Shown: piece after piece, positions 12,706 through 36,469 of the stretch
Numbering within the stretch: the first letter of the stretch is position 1
How the letters are laid out: every line of letters begins with the position of its first letter
DNA from: Amoebidium appalachense
Lineage: Eukaryota; Ichthyosporea
Length of the DNA stretch: 64,000 bases
Reading direction: 5' to 3'
Assembly (NCBI GenBank): GCA_963693365.1
Contig: CAVNZM010000003.1
Span: 14,694,001-14,758,000, forward strand
The notes under the pieces: model-generated
What the model saw: the letters and a program-made list of their open reading frames with translations, nothing else
Told to the model about the DNA's origin: nothing
The model's database searches: none
Made by a program: the position numbers and the translations under genes

Positions 12706-14372
12706 GTTCGTGCATGTGTATACGGCGTTGTTTCCTCCCTCAACATCCCTTGCTCATTTTGACACGACCCCTTTCTTTTCCTGCGGCGTTTTTTTCCGTC
12801 TCGAAATCAATTTAAAAGGAAAAGGAGCACGCGTTATATACGAAGTACGTGTCGTATCAAATCATAAAAACGGTGGTAAATTTGGATGTTTCGCACACGA
12901 GCCCAAGCCCGCACTTCTTTGCTGTGTGCTTGCAGGCCCGCATTCGCTGACATCTTCTTTTGTTCAATTTAGCAGTTTTTGTTTTCATTTCAAAGCTTTT
13001 CGTCACCAACGTAGCATGCTTTTTCAAAAAACAAAAAACCACAACAATTTCTACGTAGGGCTTTCCTTAACACAGCTATTTTCCACAGTGTTGCCGCACA
13101 TGACGCACTCACCATGCCGGGAGCCGCCGACGGATCAATCCTCCTCGCATCTGCCGAGCAGAGCTTTTCGCACAACCAGAAACCCTTCCCATTCGTTCAG
13201 CACGCGCGCACCGCCCTCCAACCAATTGTAACCAAATATGGTATTTCTTGGGCCGATGCTATTGCAGTAGCCGGTGCGGTTGCTACGGAATGGGCCGCGA
13301 CGCAGGATGGAAGGCCCCGAGTTGTCGTTCGCAGTTTGCGTGTGGGAAGGTGCGACAGTACCGCTGCAAATGTGGACACTTTACCCGCCGCAAACATCAC
13401 GTTTTCCGACTACACAAGTTGGTGGTTGGATAGGGGGATTACTGTTGGTGATGCTGATGCTCTGATGGGTGTGCATACGATGATGGAGGATGGGAGCGGA
13501 AGGGCCAATGGTGTTCTGCAGTATCAGTGGAATATTCGCTACTACAGAGATCTCAGGTATTTTTACCCTCCCCCCACGGTTTGTTTCACACAACTTGACT
13601 CTTAGTAAGTCCTGATTTTTCACTGCCTGCATAATGGGTACTGAAATGAAAAAAAAAATGAACGATTTCTCAACCCTCGCATGAAATTCCCATATTTTGG
13701 GAAAATATCTCAATCCTTAAGCGAAAGCATCAGTGGAGTATTCGCTACAACCGCAATTCGGGTATTTTAAAAAAAATGAACACCCCTCAGTTTCAATCCT
13801 AACACGAAATTCCAGTACGCGTAATTTGGAAAAATATCTCGATCCTAACGCGGAATTCCGGAAATCTAACACGAATTTTCCGTATTTTCTGTAGGGCTGG
13901 CACGATCACCAACAACGGTGACGGCACTGTTACGTGGACCAATGGCAAATGGCGCTACACGGTCAACGATGCACACCTTGCAGGCCAAAACGTGGCATCC
14001 GAGTGTGGTGCATGCCCGTTTGCCGGTTTCCACAACGCAAATTACCAACTTTACGCCAATAACGGAGGTCGTTGGGATAGGGATTATGACCTTGCTTATA
14101 ACCGGTAAGCCTTGATCCCCCCTCTCCGCCCCCTCCCCCCCCCCCCCCCCCCCAACCCCATCCCCCCCCCCCCCCCACGGAAAAAAAAACACCCTTCCCC
14201 CCCCCCAGCCCCCCCCCCTCCCCCCTCCCCACACACCCACACACCCACACACACACACACGCACACACACACCCCACATGCACACACATTCTTATTTGCT
14301 AGGAAGCTTCCCACGGGCAATTTATCATACCGTTACACAATGAAGGATGAGTATATGCTATACTATCAGTAA
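12343..14372 (+). CDS. Secreted haem peroxidase, plant-type superfamily, copy 1
   Basis: Exons 12343-12584, 13089-13556, 13895-14104 and 14303-14372 join in phase to 329 codons plus TAA. The N-terminus is a signal peptide (hydrophobic FAAVFGLSALCFL, likely cut after SSQAEA). The exon 1/2 junction gives IRVAAHDALT, carrying the distal Arg and His (R-x3-H-D) of the plant-type peroxidase fold; GAADGSILL follows as in the family, then WADAIAVAGAVA, then DADALMGVHTMM with the proximal haem-ligand His. Expected role: H2O2-dependent oxidation in a secreted or vesicular compartment; substrate unknown. The ATG is chosen because it opens the signal peptide. Exon 4 (KLPTGN...YYQ, stop) fits phase but is short and less certain. 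A paralogue lies 6.7 kb downstream. Confidence 0.9.
12597..12704 (+). repeat. T-run then 52-base G-run in peroxidase intron 1
   Basis: Shortly after the GTGAGT donor the intron holds a T-rich stretch and then an uninterrupted run of about 52 G (12653-12704). This departs from the C-run seen after donors in most other introns here. Confidence 0.95.
13729..13767 (+). repeat. Degenerate copy of the exon 2 3' edge inside peroxidase intron 2
   Basis: ATCAGTGGAGTATTCGCTAC repeats the end of exon 2 (ATCAGTGGAATATTCGCTAC) about 205 bp earlier, and continues to a GGTATTTT donor-like site matching the true donor AGGTATTTT. Further short repeats around GAAATTCC and AATATCTC fill 13680-13880. Confidence 0.8.
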
Positions 14373-14423
14373 AATACCATCAAACCAAACAGAAACTAAT
14401 ACCCCCCCCCCCCCCCCCCCCCC

Positions 14424-14520
14424 CAGGATGATGTCACGGGGTGCCCTATTCTCCAGCCAATCAGTGACAGCCAATCTTGGTGGTGGTGCCGGCCCCAACC
14501 CACCCCCCGGCCCCCGACCC
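14424..14520 (+). repeat. 3' flank shared with the second peroxidase
   Basis: After a C run, GATGATGTCACGGGGTGCCC and the next 60 bases match 22074-22165 downstream of copy 2. The duplication unit therefore extended past the coding region. Confidence 0.85.
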
Positions 14521-15367
14521 ACACCCCCCCTCCCCCCTCCCCCACCTCCCCCCCGACCCACCCAGCGCCCCCCCTCCCCCTCAACGTCGCCCGGGACGTG
14601 ATGTCTCCGAGGTGGAAGTGAACAAGGAGTGAGATTGACGGGGGTAGAGTAGAGTTGTTAATTATGTTCAGGTGTATGTATGATACGCATACTGGCTATT
14701 GGGGCATCTTCGAGGAAGGAAGCGGAATGCTTCAGTAAAGAGGATTGATATGAACGGGTATGGTTGGGACTTGCGCTAACGTGTACTGGATATGGGATGT
14801 GGCTTGGGGTGGAAAATACCCCTATTGATAACAGCTATTATGACTGTGCTAGGCATGCCGGCGACTCAGCGCCGCCATGGCATATATACATAGAAATCTG
14901 CATGCCATGATTTAAAGGATGTTAGGTGTGTATACATAAATTTTGCTCGGTAGATATAATCTAACCACATTGCAGAATATGGGGGGTTTTTTTATCAAGC
15001 AAGAATGTGCATGTATATGGCTATAGAAGAAAGGAAGATGCTAGCCCTTAGGTTGTGTAAAAGCACGTATTGATCACGTGTTCACAGTATTGTCAGTGTG
15101 CGACCGGAGGCCACTGTCGTGTATGTAATGAAGTGAAATCGGATATGTGCCTCAGGACGGTGACGTATTATGGAAATACTAAGTTACATTAGCTTTATAT
15201 GGTCTCGCATATATATATACATCATATGATATAATTTGAGTCACATAAATAAACAGATGTCGGAAACATGTTTGCCAAAACGAGGCGTTCCACCACAAGC
15301 ATGCAAGCACATGTGCCATTGAAACTCAGCTCAGTCATGCACATTGCCCCCCCCCCCCCCCCTCCCC

Positions 15368-15398
<31 letters not shown>

Positions 15399-15814
15399 AA
15401 AAAAAAAAAAAAAGGAAAAAGGAGGAAAGAACGGGGGAAAAAATTCAAATAAAAATCCAGGATGAAAAAATAATTAAATAAATAATAAAACAGTGAATGA
15501 AAAACAGGCACCGTGGGCGCCATGCTGGGAGTTATCTTTTTTTCCGATTTACGGGTTCTTTCACCTGGTCATACCAAAATGCCTTATCATGAGATCTTGC
15601 AAATTTTTGCAATCACACACCTCTTTTGCGTCTCTGAGACGACCCGAATCCTAGAAGGTGCGATTTTCAGACACTATGCAGCTATCCTGGTAAAGGCATC
15701 CCGTTCTTGAAAAAAAGCCAACATATATAGACGGTAAGGCAGCCTGGGCCCGGGGCCTCCGGGGGGGGGGGGGGGGGGGGGGGGGGGAGGGAGAGGGGGG
15801 GGGGGGGGGGGGGG

Positions 15815-15861
<47 letters not shown>

Positions 15862-15939
15862 AGGGGGGGGGGGGGGGAGGGAGAGAGACTGTATGTGTGT
15901 TAACATCATCATACGGTATGCAGGAGTGGTAGTGGTGAT

Positions 15940-15979
<40 letters not shown>

Positions 15980-16022
15980 GAGGGCCCGGGAGGGGGGGGG
16001 GGGAGAGGGGGACAGGAGGAGG

Positions 16023-16103
<81 letters not shown>

Positions 16104-16939
16104 ATGTGTGTGTGTGTGTGTGTGTATTCCGGGAGGGGGGATGGGGGGGTGGGGGGGGGGGGGTGTGTCTGAGTGTGGGTTGGTAGATCTCACAGCTGCA
16201 GTACCAGCGGACGTATGTGTGTTAACTGACATTCAATACTTAAATTTGTGCCGTTGTGTGGTGTGAATCAGATGCATGTGGCCTGCCACCCGCGCCTGGG
16301 TGTGTACATTACCTATGGTTACTGTCACGTGCTTTTGCATCATTTTTTTTTTTCACCTAGCGTAATGTGCGAACACACCAACCCACCCAACTAACCACCC
16401 ATAAGTACACATGCACACGCACACACAAGCACGCACACAAGCACGCACACAAGCACGCACACACGCGCATATGATATGCTGCATGCACACTACTATCATG
16501 TACACAAATATGTGTGTTTCATGCATATGTACACAGTTTGAAATATGCGTGTCTGTACTGTAGATGCGCATGCCACCATCTTTTCCCGCCACGAAGGAAG
16601 TACCTTTCGCCACATCAATACATAAACACACGTACACGCTCACGAACACAAATACATCATTTGCAAGCACAAGCCTCGAGCACACACACACACACACGCA
16701 TGCGCACGCACGCACGCACGCATGCACACACACACACACACACACACATACACACACACACACGAGCACACACACACCCACACCCACACACCCACACACA
16801 CACACACACACACAGACACACACACACACGCATACACACGCGCGCGCACGCATACACACGCACATGTGTACACACACCAACAAAACTTTGGCACGGACAC
16901 ACACACACCGTGACACCTACCACCTACTGAGGCGGTGTC

Positions 16940-16973
<34 letters not shown>

Positions 16974-18880
16974 AAAAGGGACAGATGTTAAAACGTCGCA
17001 CGTGCGGCAACACGTCAGTACGTGTTAGCCGTGACACATACACACACACACGCACACAGTCACACAGACACACACACACGCACAAACACGTACACACACA
17101 CACACACACATGTACACACGTACACCAACACGACACACACACACACACACGCACACGCACAATTGTGTACACATATACACGCACACACGCGCACACACAT
17201 ACACAAACACACGTGTGGACAATACCACCACCACCGCCACCGCCACTTCACGAGAAGGAGATCTCTAGAGCCCCAGGGAGTCTCCCCGGCAGTCGCCGCT
17301 GATACCACCGCCACCGTGCACGTTGCACAAGTTTACACGTCATCAAGGGACAGGACTATGACGTGGATCTATCCAATCTATTTGCCCTCTTGGGTGCGCT
17401 CCGGGCTAATCAAAACTATTCTTTCAATTTGGCAGCTATCTAATCAGTGGTATGGATCTGGCCATCAGGAATGTGCCTGCAAGAGCACACGGTCATGCAT
17501 GGCATGGCTGTCACTGAACGGAGGTGCAACTTGTGCAAGCCTTCCTGAAAAAATACTATTGTAGACATATCGTTTTATTGCATATGCTTTGAAACTGGCA
17601 AATATTTGGACATAAATTATCATAACCTATGGCGCGTGCTCCAAGTTCCAAGTTAACCCTGAGCAGCATATCATGATCACGCGGTATCACCGGCACGCCG
17701 CATGCACCAGTGGACAAATTCCTCATCATGCATACAATATGTATGTTCGTCCGTGTAGATTACGTTTCCTACATGAACTAGAAAAAATGCATTATGAGTA
17801 ATATGGGTTTATTGTGTTTCATATTATCTCATATCTCGTGGTTAGTCACCATTGAAGGTATAAGAGGTCAAGAAGCCCGCTTCGAAATTCGAACTTGAGC
17901 TCTCCGCCGCCCGTCCTGAGCTTGGCCACGGTGCGTGCGCACTACGAGGTATGCGCGGAACGATAAAGTGTTCCCTTTGATGAATCTGATTGGCTCTGAG
18001 GAGACGGCATGAAAATTTGAAATGCCATGAATCGAACTCCAGTGTGACTGATAACACCTTCGCTCACGCGTACATTGCACACAAGTGACACAACTCGTTA
18101 ATTTGAGTCCACAGGCTGTAATATTCTCCCTACGTATAAGGTTTTTTTCCATGCGCTTTTCGGTCCATAGTTGCGGCTTTTTTGCAGCTCCGGATCTTGG
18201 GAGATAAGGAGGCCTAAGGAGGCCTTGCTTTCGTGACACAAAGCGAAAACTTTGTTGTCAAATGTTGTTTCGAAAAGTGCGAGGCTTGGATGTGATTCGA
18301 TAAATGCTCTACCAATCAGACACCAAAAGCCAGGCCGATAAACATTCCATTTCCGTATTCCAGAATTTCTTTAAGGAGGCCCTCCGCCGGGTATGTACAA
18401 TAGATGCAGATCTGCCAGATTCGCTTGAGGGCTTTGTTCCTTGATTGAAAAGCACAAGTAGGCCATGTAAACCTACCTACTGTATAGGTTGGCGTCGTAA
18501 GTGCGAAAGAAGCCGGTGTGGTTGCACTCTGAATTGTGCATGTACTGTAGGTGTGGCACGTGCACTCTGGGCAGAGCATGAATATTCAATAGCCATATGA
18601 GCACTTCGAAGGTCAGCAGGTGCAGGTGCCGCTTCCTATTGGGCAACCAGTTGTTCACCCTAGACTCTCCTAATCTCCGGAATCTCCAGATGACCAAAAG
18701 CAGCAGCACATAAACACGGCCAGAGGGGGCATGTGAACTCAGATGCTCTGGCCCACCTCCAGCGATCCCTTCAACTTCACTTACTTCAAATTGTACGAGC
18801 ATACAACGAACTAGCTGTGAACCGCGTATGCGCAGTGCGCCTTAAAGGGCTCATTGAAGAAACCCCTTGAAGAAAACCCA

Positions 18881-18918
<38 letters not shown>

Positions 18919-18930
18919 CGATTTGCCGAC
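14521..18930. other. Spacer between the peroxidase copies
   Basis: No complete gene is supported. It contains C and G runs (15346-15388, 15763-15980), (GA)n at 15818-15850, (GT)n at 16027-16100, CA-rich DNA at 16400-17215, a T run at 16942-16969 and ordinary-complexity sequence at 14600-15340 and 17560-18880. A possible exon at 17436-17564 is listed separately. Confidence 0.6.
17436..17564 (+). CDS. Possible terminal exon, Cys-containing, unidentified
   Basis: A good acceptor (TATTCTTTCAATTTGGCAG) is followed by 42 codons and a stop, with four Cys and segments such as WYGSGHQECACKS. The sequence is not low-complexity. It does not join in phase to exon 3 of peroxidase copy 1, and no upstream exon was found, so it may be chance. 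Confidence 0.25.
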   Translation, partial: LSNQWYGSGHQECACKSTRSCMAWLSLNGGATCASLPEKILL

Positions 18931-19017
18931 AGTGTGTGCACTGGCTCAACCTACACAAATTTTTTTGCACAGAAAACAAAACCTAGAGTCAGGGCTTCTG
19001 TCTCTGGCCACGTGACC

Positions 19018-21504
19018 ATAAGGGGAGTAATCGAAAATGTGACCGTTTTTGGCCTATCAGCGCTCTGTTTCCTCTCAGGCCAGGCCGACGCGCAGATGCC
19101 CACGCCAAGATGGACGGCGGCCAACTGCAACACGTACCGCCCCGGTGCGGTCAATTGGGACAACGTGCGTGCCGACGTCATTTCGTTTCTCAACAGACAG
19201 AACTGCAACCTGCAGCCGGAGGGTATCCCGTGCAAGAGACTGGCTGCTGTGTTCATTCGGTGAGTAACGGTTTATTTTACGAGTTTTTGTTTCTCCCCTT
19301 TGCCTTTTTCCTCTGTTTTTTGCGCTCCTAAAAATACTTTAAAGAAACTGAAACTGAAATTGCACACGAAAATTGTGGTGCACTCAGGCACACCATTACC
19401 TATGGTACACAATGGTTCACCCCACAATACACATGCACACACATAGCAGCACTACTTTTAGTGCAGGCCTAGATGAATATGCGTAAGTTTAGCTATACCC
19501 ATTCATGCACATGAGCATATACACGAGTGCTTAGCAAGTTTGAACTGGGATTTCGATGTTTTTGATTTGATTCGTTGTGCCATCATCGTGCTGAACTTCA
19601 CGTTTTTTGTTGCACACTTTTTTCTGCTTTATCCTTCTTCTTCTTCTTCTTCTTCTTCTTCTTCTTCTTCTTCCTTTTTTTTTTTTCGTTTTATCCCACC
19701 TACCAGAAGGGCCTTTTGAAAATCTCCTCGGGTTTGATACGAGGTTGTTAGTGACACTAGGCACGCCTACCTCAAAATTCTTAATCTTTTCGAGAACCCC
19801 CCCCCCCCCCCCCCTTTTCCCCCCCCCCCCTCCCCCCCCCCCCCCCCCCCTCCCCTTCCCCTCCACACACACACACACGCGCGGACAGACAGTTGATTCT
19901 CCTCCGTGTCCCCTTTACCCCTTACTTTTACCTATCTCTCTCTGTTGCTCTTTTTAAGTTGATATCTTATTTTAAGTTGAAAAGGAAAGAAACGCTATGT
20001 TCAAGCCAATTAATTTTTCGCAGCTACATTACCGTTTCTTCCATAGAAAGCTAACAGTTCTTTTTCCACAGTGTTGCCGCACACGATGCACTCACCATGC
20101 CGGGAGCCGCCGACGGATCAATCCTCCTCGCATCTGCCGAGCAGAGCTTTTCGCACAACCAGAAACCCTTCCCATTCGTCAAGCACGCGCGCGCCGCCCT
20201 CCAACCAATTGTAACCAAATATGGTATTTCTTGGGCCGATGCTATTGCAGTAGCCGGTGCAGTTGCTACGGAATGGGCCGCGACGCAGGATGGAAGGCCC
20301 CGTGTTGTCGTTCGCAGTTTGCGCGTGGGAAGGTGCGACAGTACCGCTGCAAATGTGGACACTTTACCCGCCGCAAACATTACGTTTTCCGACTACACAA
20401 GTTGGTGGTTGGATAGGGGGATTACTGTTGGTGATGCTGATGCTCTGATGGGTGTGCATACGATGATGGAGGATGGGAGCGGAAGGGCCGATGGTGTTCT
20501 GCAGTATCAATGGAATATTCGCTACTACAGAGATCTCAGGTAAATTTTATTTTATTTATTTATTTTAATTTATGTATTTTAAAAATTCCTCAGATACCGT
20601 GAATCCCCCCCCCCCCCCCCCCCCCCCGGGAACCACGCGCGAGAGGTTAAAGAGTCGAAACCCATGCTTTTGTGGAGGCATAGGAACCCCCCTGATGATG
20701 GGCTCTGTTCAAATGTCTCCCGTGCACGCTTAAATTGTTTGATTTTGGATTTCCCACTATTGTGACGTTTTGTTGATGCTCGTTGTTGTCTCCTCCATAT
20801 TTCCAACCCTTTAACGCATACATCAACCCCCCCCCCCCCCCCCCCCCCCCCCTCCCTTCCCCACCCCACTCACGCCGAAAAAGAGAAAGAAAAAAAGAGA
20901 GAAAATGAAAAACAAACAATAATGTTAAATAAAATGAAATATATTTGAAAAGAAACCATAATAATACCAGTAATACCAAAAACAAAAAACAAAAAACCCA
21001 GTGTACTGTGACTCCGCACACCCACACACCGTGAAGCCTCTCTATCCTCTTTTACCTTGGGCTTTCTATTATCAACGGTTCCTCAATTGCTCTAAACATC
21101 TGTTTAAATGTACTCAATTCATTATTATGACAAATATAAATATGCTAATCTATAACTCTTCTCTGGTCACCTAACACAACCCTCACACGAATCACATCCA
21201 TTAATTTTACACTATTTCTTTTTGTTTCACGCAGAGCCGGTACGATCACACCCAACAGTCAGGGCACCAGCATCGCATGGTCGCAGGGCAAATGGCGCTA
21301 CACAGTAAATGATGCACACCTTGCAGGCCAAAACGTGGCAAAAAACTGTGGGGGGTGTCCGTTTGCTGCAGCACAAAACGCGGATTTCATTCTGTATGCA
21401 AACGATGCACGAAGGTGGGATGCAGATTACGCAGCTGCTTACAACAGGTAAGAAAAACCGGAACCTCCTCCCTTCCTCTCTCTCTCTCTCTCTCTGCTCT
21501 CTCT

Positions 21505-21541
<37 letters not shown>

Positions 21542-21556
21542 GTCTGTCTCTCTGCG

Positions 21557-21607
<51 letters not shown>

Positions 21608-21608
21608 C

Positions 21609-21642
<34 letters not shown>

Positions 21643-21825
21643 TTCTCTCTCTTTCTCTGCTGGAAGAGTCTCTCTTTGCTCTCTTCGTTCTCCCCCCCCC
21701 CCCCCCCCCCCTCTCTCTCTCTCTCAGGTGTGTGTGTGTGTGTGTGTGTGACTGAGCGACTGATTGAGTTTGTGAGTGAGAGAGTGTGCGTTAAAAACGG
21801 TAACAGGAGGTCAAAGTTTGGCTGA
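19018..21825 (+). CDS. Haem peroxidase, copy 2, expected start codon changed to ATA
   Basis: Exons 19018-19259, 20072-20539 and 21235-21447 correspond to those of copy 1; exons 1 and 2 have exactly the same lengths (242 and 468) and exon 3 is one codon longer. The distal R-x3-H-D and the proximal LMGVHTMM are kept. The codon aligned with the copy 1 ATG is ATA (19018-19020), and no in-frame ATG precedes it in the exon; the first one is at 19095, after the signal-peptide region. A fourth exon could be 21807-21825 (R-S-K-F-G, stop), weakly supported. Either a new upstream exon or non-AUG start is used, or this is a young pseudogene whose body is still intact. Exon 3 differs substantially from copy 1, while exons 1-2 are nearly identical. 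Confidence 0.72.
20640..20722 (+). repeat. Fragment of the C-tailed SINE-like element
   Basis: GAGTCGAAACCCATGC and CCCCCCTGATGATGGGCTCTG resemble the element's central part (GTCGAAACTCGGG...CCTGAGGATGGGCTCTG). It lies in intron 2 of peroxidase copy 2, in sense orientation. Confidence 0.5.
21475..21730 (+). repeat. TC/TCTG repeat block in peroxidase copy 2 intron 3
   Basis: Alternating (TC)n, (TCTG)n and a C run begin just after the GTAAGA donor. There is no coding content. Confidence 0.9.
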
Positions 21826-22069
21826 AGTAAGTAAATTAAAAACCATTTCAAATCCAGCAAAACTCGCAATTTGTTTTGCATCAACAATCAACCGAGTCCT
21901 AAGGTCTTTTCCCGCATTATTATAAATTAACCAAGTTTGTTGGCCAGTTGACATTAGCCACCCGGTGGAAAAAAACAGTGGGCAAAAAAAAAAAAAAAAG
22001 AAAAAAAGAAAAGGAAAAAGAAAAAAGACTGCCCATATGCCAGAAACTCAAACCCCCCCCCCCCCCCTC

Positions 22070-22165
22070 CCAGGATGATGTCACGTGGTGCCCGGTTCTC
22101 CAGCCAATCAATAACGGCGAATTTGGCCGGCCCGAACCCCATTCGTCCACCCCCCGGGCCCCCGG
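22070..22165 (+). repeat. 3' flank shared with peroxidase copy 1
   Basis: GATGATGTCACGTGGTGCCC and the following CCAGCCAATCA segment match 14427-14520. A C run precedes it in both places. Confidence 0.85.
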
Positions 22166-33114
<10,949 letters not shown>

Positions 33115-33475
33115 TTATTTGGACGGTTTGCATGCAGTTTTGTGGCCGGCCTTCCAATCAGCCATCTGACACTCCCTTCCGCAGTACCTGCACGTGACCA
33201 ACACCATATAAGGAAAGAGTGCTGTCATAAAAGGGAACACGTGACACTACATAGTAAGATTTGTGTAAGCATAAGGTTAGAGCTAGCTTGATGTCAAATC
33301 ATGAAGCAACAACTATTTAGATTTGGTCTCGAACGGGACTTCTCCCACAATCCAGACTTTCGATTAGGAGGGAGGGGGGAGGGGGGTGTGGGGGGGAGGA
33401 GAAAGGGAGAGAGAGGGAGGGAGGGGGGGAGGAGGGAGAGTGGGAGGAAGGGGAGAGAGAGGGAGAGAGAATGCC

Positions 33476-33530
<55 letters not shown>

Positions 33531-33571
33531 ACCCACGCACGCGTGACCCCGTGTGCCTTCCGAAGTTTTTT

Positions 33572-33605
<34 letters not shown>

Positions 33606-34066
33606 GTGGGGGGGAGGTTGGGCTTACTTTGCCTGCATACAGCCGGAACACCGCTTGAAGTGGTTGTCTGCCGACTCGGAGGCATTGCAGTGTGCACACA
33701 GTGCCCACTTGGTGGCCTGTGTCTGTGCCCGTAGCTGCAACAACAACAAAGAGCAAATAAATCATTGCTATTCTGTTAGCAAATTAATTAACTAATTAAA
33801 TGCACCCAGTACTATGGAAATCATGCATCGTTGCAAATGCAAACATCGGTGGATTGGTGTGCGATCAGACTAGCCCCCCTCCCCTCCCCCCTTCCCCCCC
33901 CATCGATAGCGCTTCTCTCCCCGGCATCAGCATTTCCCTTTAGCTCGGTGAGCCGTGTTTGTGTGCTCATATGTATGACGGCACACCAACTTGAAAAGCA
34001 GCATGTGCACTTGTATGCATGCATGCACGCGCGCGTGCGCACACACACGTACACCGTGCAAGCGGG

Positions 34067-34159
<93 letters not shown>

Positions 34160-35744
34160 GCGCGCATACACGCATACACGCACAAAAAAACACATCATTT
34201 TCTTTTCTTACGCGTCATGATGTGTGTGCATGCATGGGAGCCCGGGGATGGGGGGGGAGGGGGGAGGGGGTGGAATAAGGAGAGAGTCCGGGGAGGGATG
34301 GAGATGGGGGGATTGGGGGGGGGGGGGGGGGGGGAGGGAGGGGGGAGGGGAGGGGGGAGGGGTGTTGCCTACCAGTGCATCACCGGCCTCTGTCCATGAA
34401 GGTAGGGTGGTATTTGGGCCTGGGCCTGCTGTTACCAATAAAGTATTAGCATATAAAATAATTAAAATATTTGCTGTCCAAAACCTTTTTTTTTTATTGT
34501 CCCCTCTTTCTTTCCATCTTCTCTCCCTGTCTCTTACTTTTTTTCACTCCTTTCTTTTGCGGGGGGATAATGGGTGTGTGTGCCCGCTTGTGGTGTATTT
34601 GCAAGTGGCTGTTCCCCCCCCCCCCCCCCCCCCAAAAAAAAAAAAAAGAAAGAAAGGGGGGGGGGGGGGGGAGGAGGTGGAGGGGGAGGAGGGGGGGAAG
34701 GGGGGGAGGGGGGAGGAGGGGTATACCAGAGCTGCGAGAAGGTCCGTGTTTGTAGCCCAACATATCCAATGTGTTTATAGCATCCACTAGCAGAGCCCTT
34801 GTAGCATTTGGTTTGCATTTTTGAAGCGCGGAAAGGTGGGGCACAACACTCGTGCGTATGAACTGGTCCGTCCACTTTGCGCCCATGTTTGTGGGCTGGC
34901 CGAATTGCATGAGTAATGCGACCATTTTGAAAAACGTCAACGCATATGCAGCGGCTGCGCATTCTATATGAACTGGGTGTGGTTTTTCTGAGGAAAATTT
35001 GCGTAAAATCAGCGTTCCGGGGATGAGTTGTCTGGCGGCAGCATGCATAATGGTGGGTGTTGTGGCTTCGTTCGCGGCTTTGTTGAAAGCTTGGGGGGAT
35101 ACACCCATCACGTTCAGTAGATGGGTTAAGACTTTGCATGCCTGCATTCCCACTTGAAGTGGGTAGGAGGAAGACATTGACTGGGTGAGCAAAGAGATTA
35201 TGTTGTCGTTTGTGATCATCTTCTCTCGGCAGAAGCTGTTGCTTGCGAGGCCCGAAAGCCCATCCAAACACATGGTTTGATAGTCTGCGCACATGTCGCC
35301 ATTGTTCATTTCTGTGCACAAGGACATCACATGCTTCAAAGCACCAAAAACACCACACTCGTAGGCACCCTGCCTGTAGAGTGCATTTGCGCAAATGTCG
35401 CCCAGCCATATAATGCCCTTCCGACTGACATCATCAACATGCTCCGCCTTTAGAATCCGTTCAATCGTTTTTGTCATCTTCCCCATGGGGAATGACTTCG
35501 TTTCGTTGTTCTTTCTCTGCCGAACACCATACATGATGCGTTCGTATTCACCCATAGGGAGTAACATCAGCGCCTCGTTCATTCCCGTATAAAGCTCCTC
35601 ATCTGTCCCCATCTCAGGTTTCCATCCGATGGTTTTCTTCAGATCGTCCAATGTTTTCGACCCGTTCACGTGATGTGATTCAAGGAGGTTGGCATGTTTG
35701 GTCACCAGTTTACTGGCATTGGTGATGTTTGAGCGGCGAGTCAT
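33115..35744 (-). CDS. MYND zinc-finger protein with long helical N-terminus
   Basis: Four exons join in phase: 34727-35744, 34373-34428, 33628-33734, 33115-33187, giving 417 aa and a TAA stop. The C-terminus is a complete MYND finger split by an intron: CAHC, CSGC, YCGREC and HKTAC supply all eight metal ligands (C-x2-C, C-x2-C, C-x3-C, H-x3-C). MYND fingers usually bind proline-rich peptides. The first 340 residues are a non-repetitive helical region, possibly armadillo-like; I do not recognise its family. ATG 35744 has context ACACC; an in-frame ATG at 35783 would add 13 residues. The stop codon lies inside an AATAAA sequence (33114-33119). No catalytic domain such as SET is visible. Confidence 0.9.
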
Positions 35745-35783
35745 GGTGTTTCTTGTTGCGAGAGGATGCCGGTAAACATACAC

Positions 35784-36428
35784 TTAGAGCAAGGAGACTA
35801 CGTGTGTGTCACTGTAAGGGTGTACGTGTATATACGCCGAGTTTTGCGCGACATGTTTTTTTTTTTCGAGTTGTTTGTTGTGGCATGCACGGTGCGTGCC
35901 ACTGCGTGGTAGCTCTGTGCGTGGTGCACTGATTGGTGCCGCTGCTGCGTGATGCAGGCTACACCAATCGTTTGTGGTTTTTGGAATAGTCATATATGGA
36001 TATTCGTCGATGTTTTCGATTAGCTACAATTTCCCGCCAAAAGCCCCGCCGGCGGCGCTTGGGCAATGGCTCGGCCGCGGCTCTGTTGGCTCGGCCAGCT
36101 GGCTCTGTTGGCCACGATCAGCGGCCGGAACTTCTGTGACGCGTTCGGTGTATGTAGTGTGATTGGTAGACAGGGCAGGCTCGAAAGTTTCGGAGAGCCT
36201 CTGGGCTGGCATTTGCATCCTTTCCTAGGAACATTTAGAAATGTTCTTGATGTACAGTATTGCACGCATGCACATGTTGCAAGCGAGTTTGAGTTCTGGC
36301 AAGAAACCCGTACTATATACAAATATCCGGCCAGCTGCAACTGCGCCTACTAATCGTTTCAAGGCTTGTCCCCTTGGCTAACTTACCCGGTGCAGAATTT
36401 TATGTGATCATCCTCCGAGAGCCTCCAT

Positions 36429-36469
<41 letters not shown>

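Noticed and set aside
18934-19017. In-frame N-terminal extension of peroxidase copy 2
   Set aside because: It would begin with GTG right after a T run and has no signal peptide of its own.
36066-36353. Small secreted-protein-like frame starting MARPRLCWLG
   Set aside because: No splice context, no homologue recognised, and an overlapping frame exists on the other strand; insufficient support.
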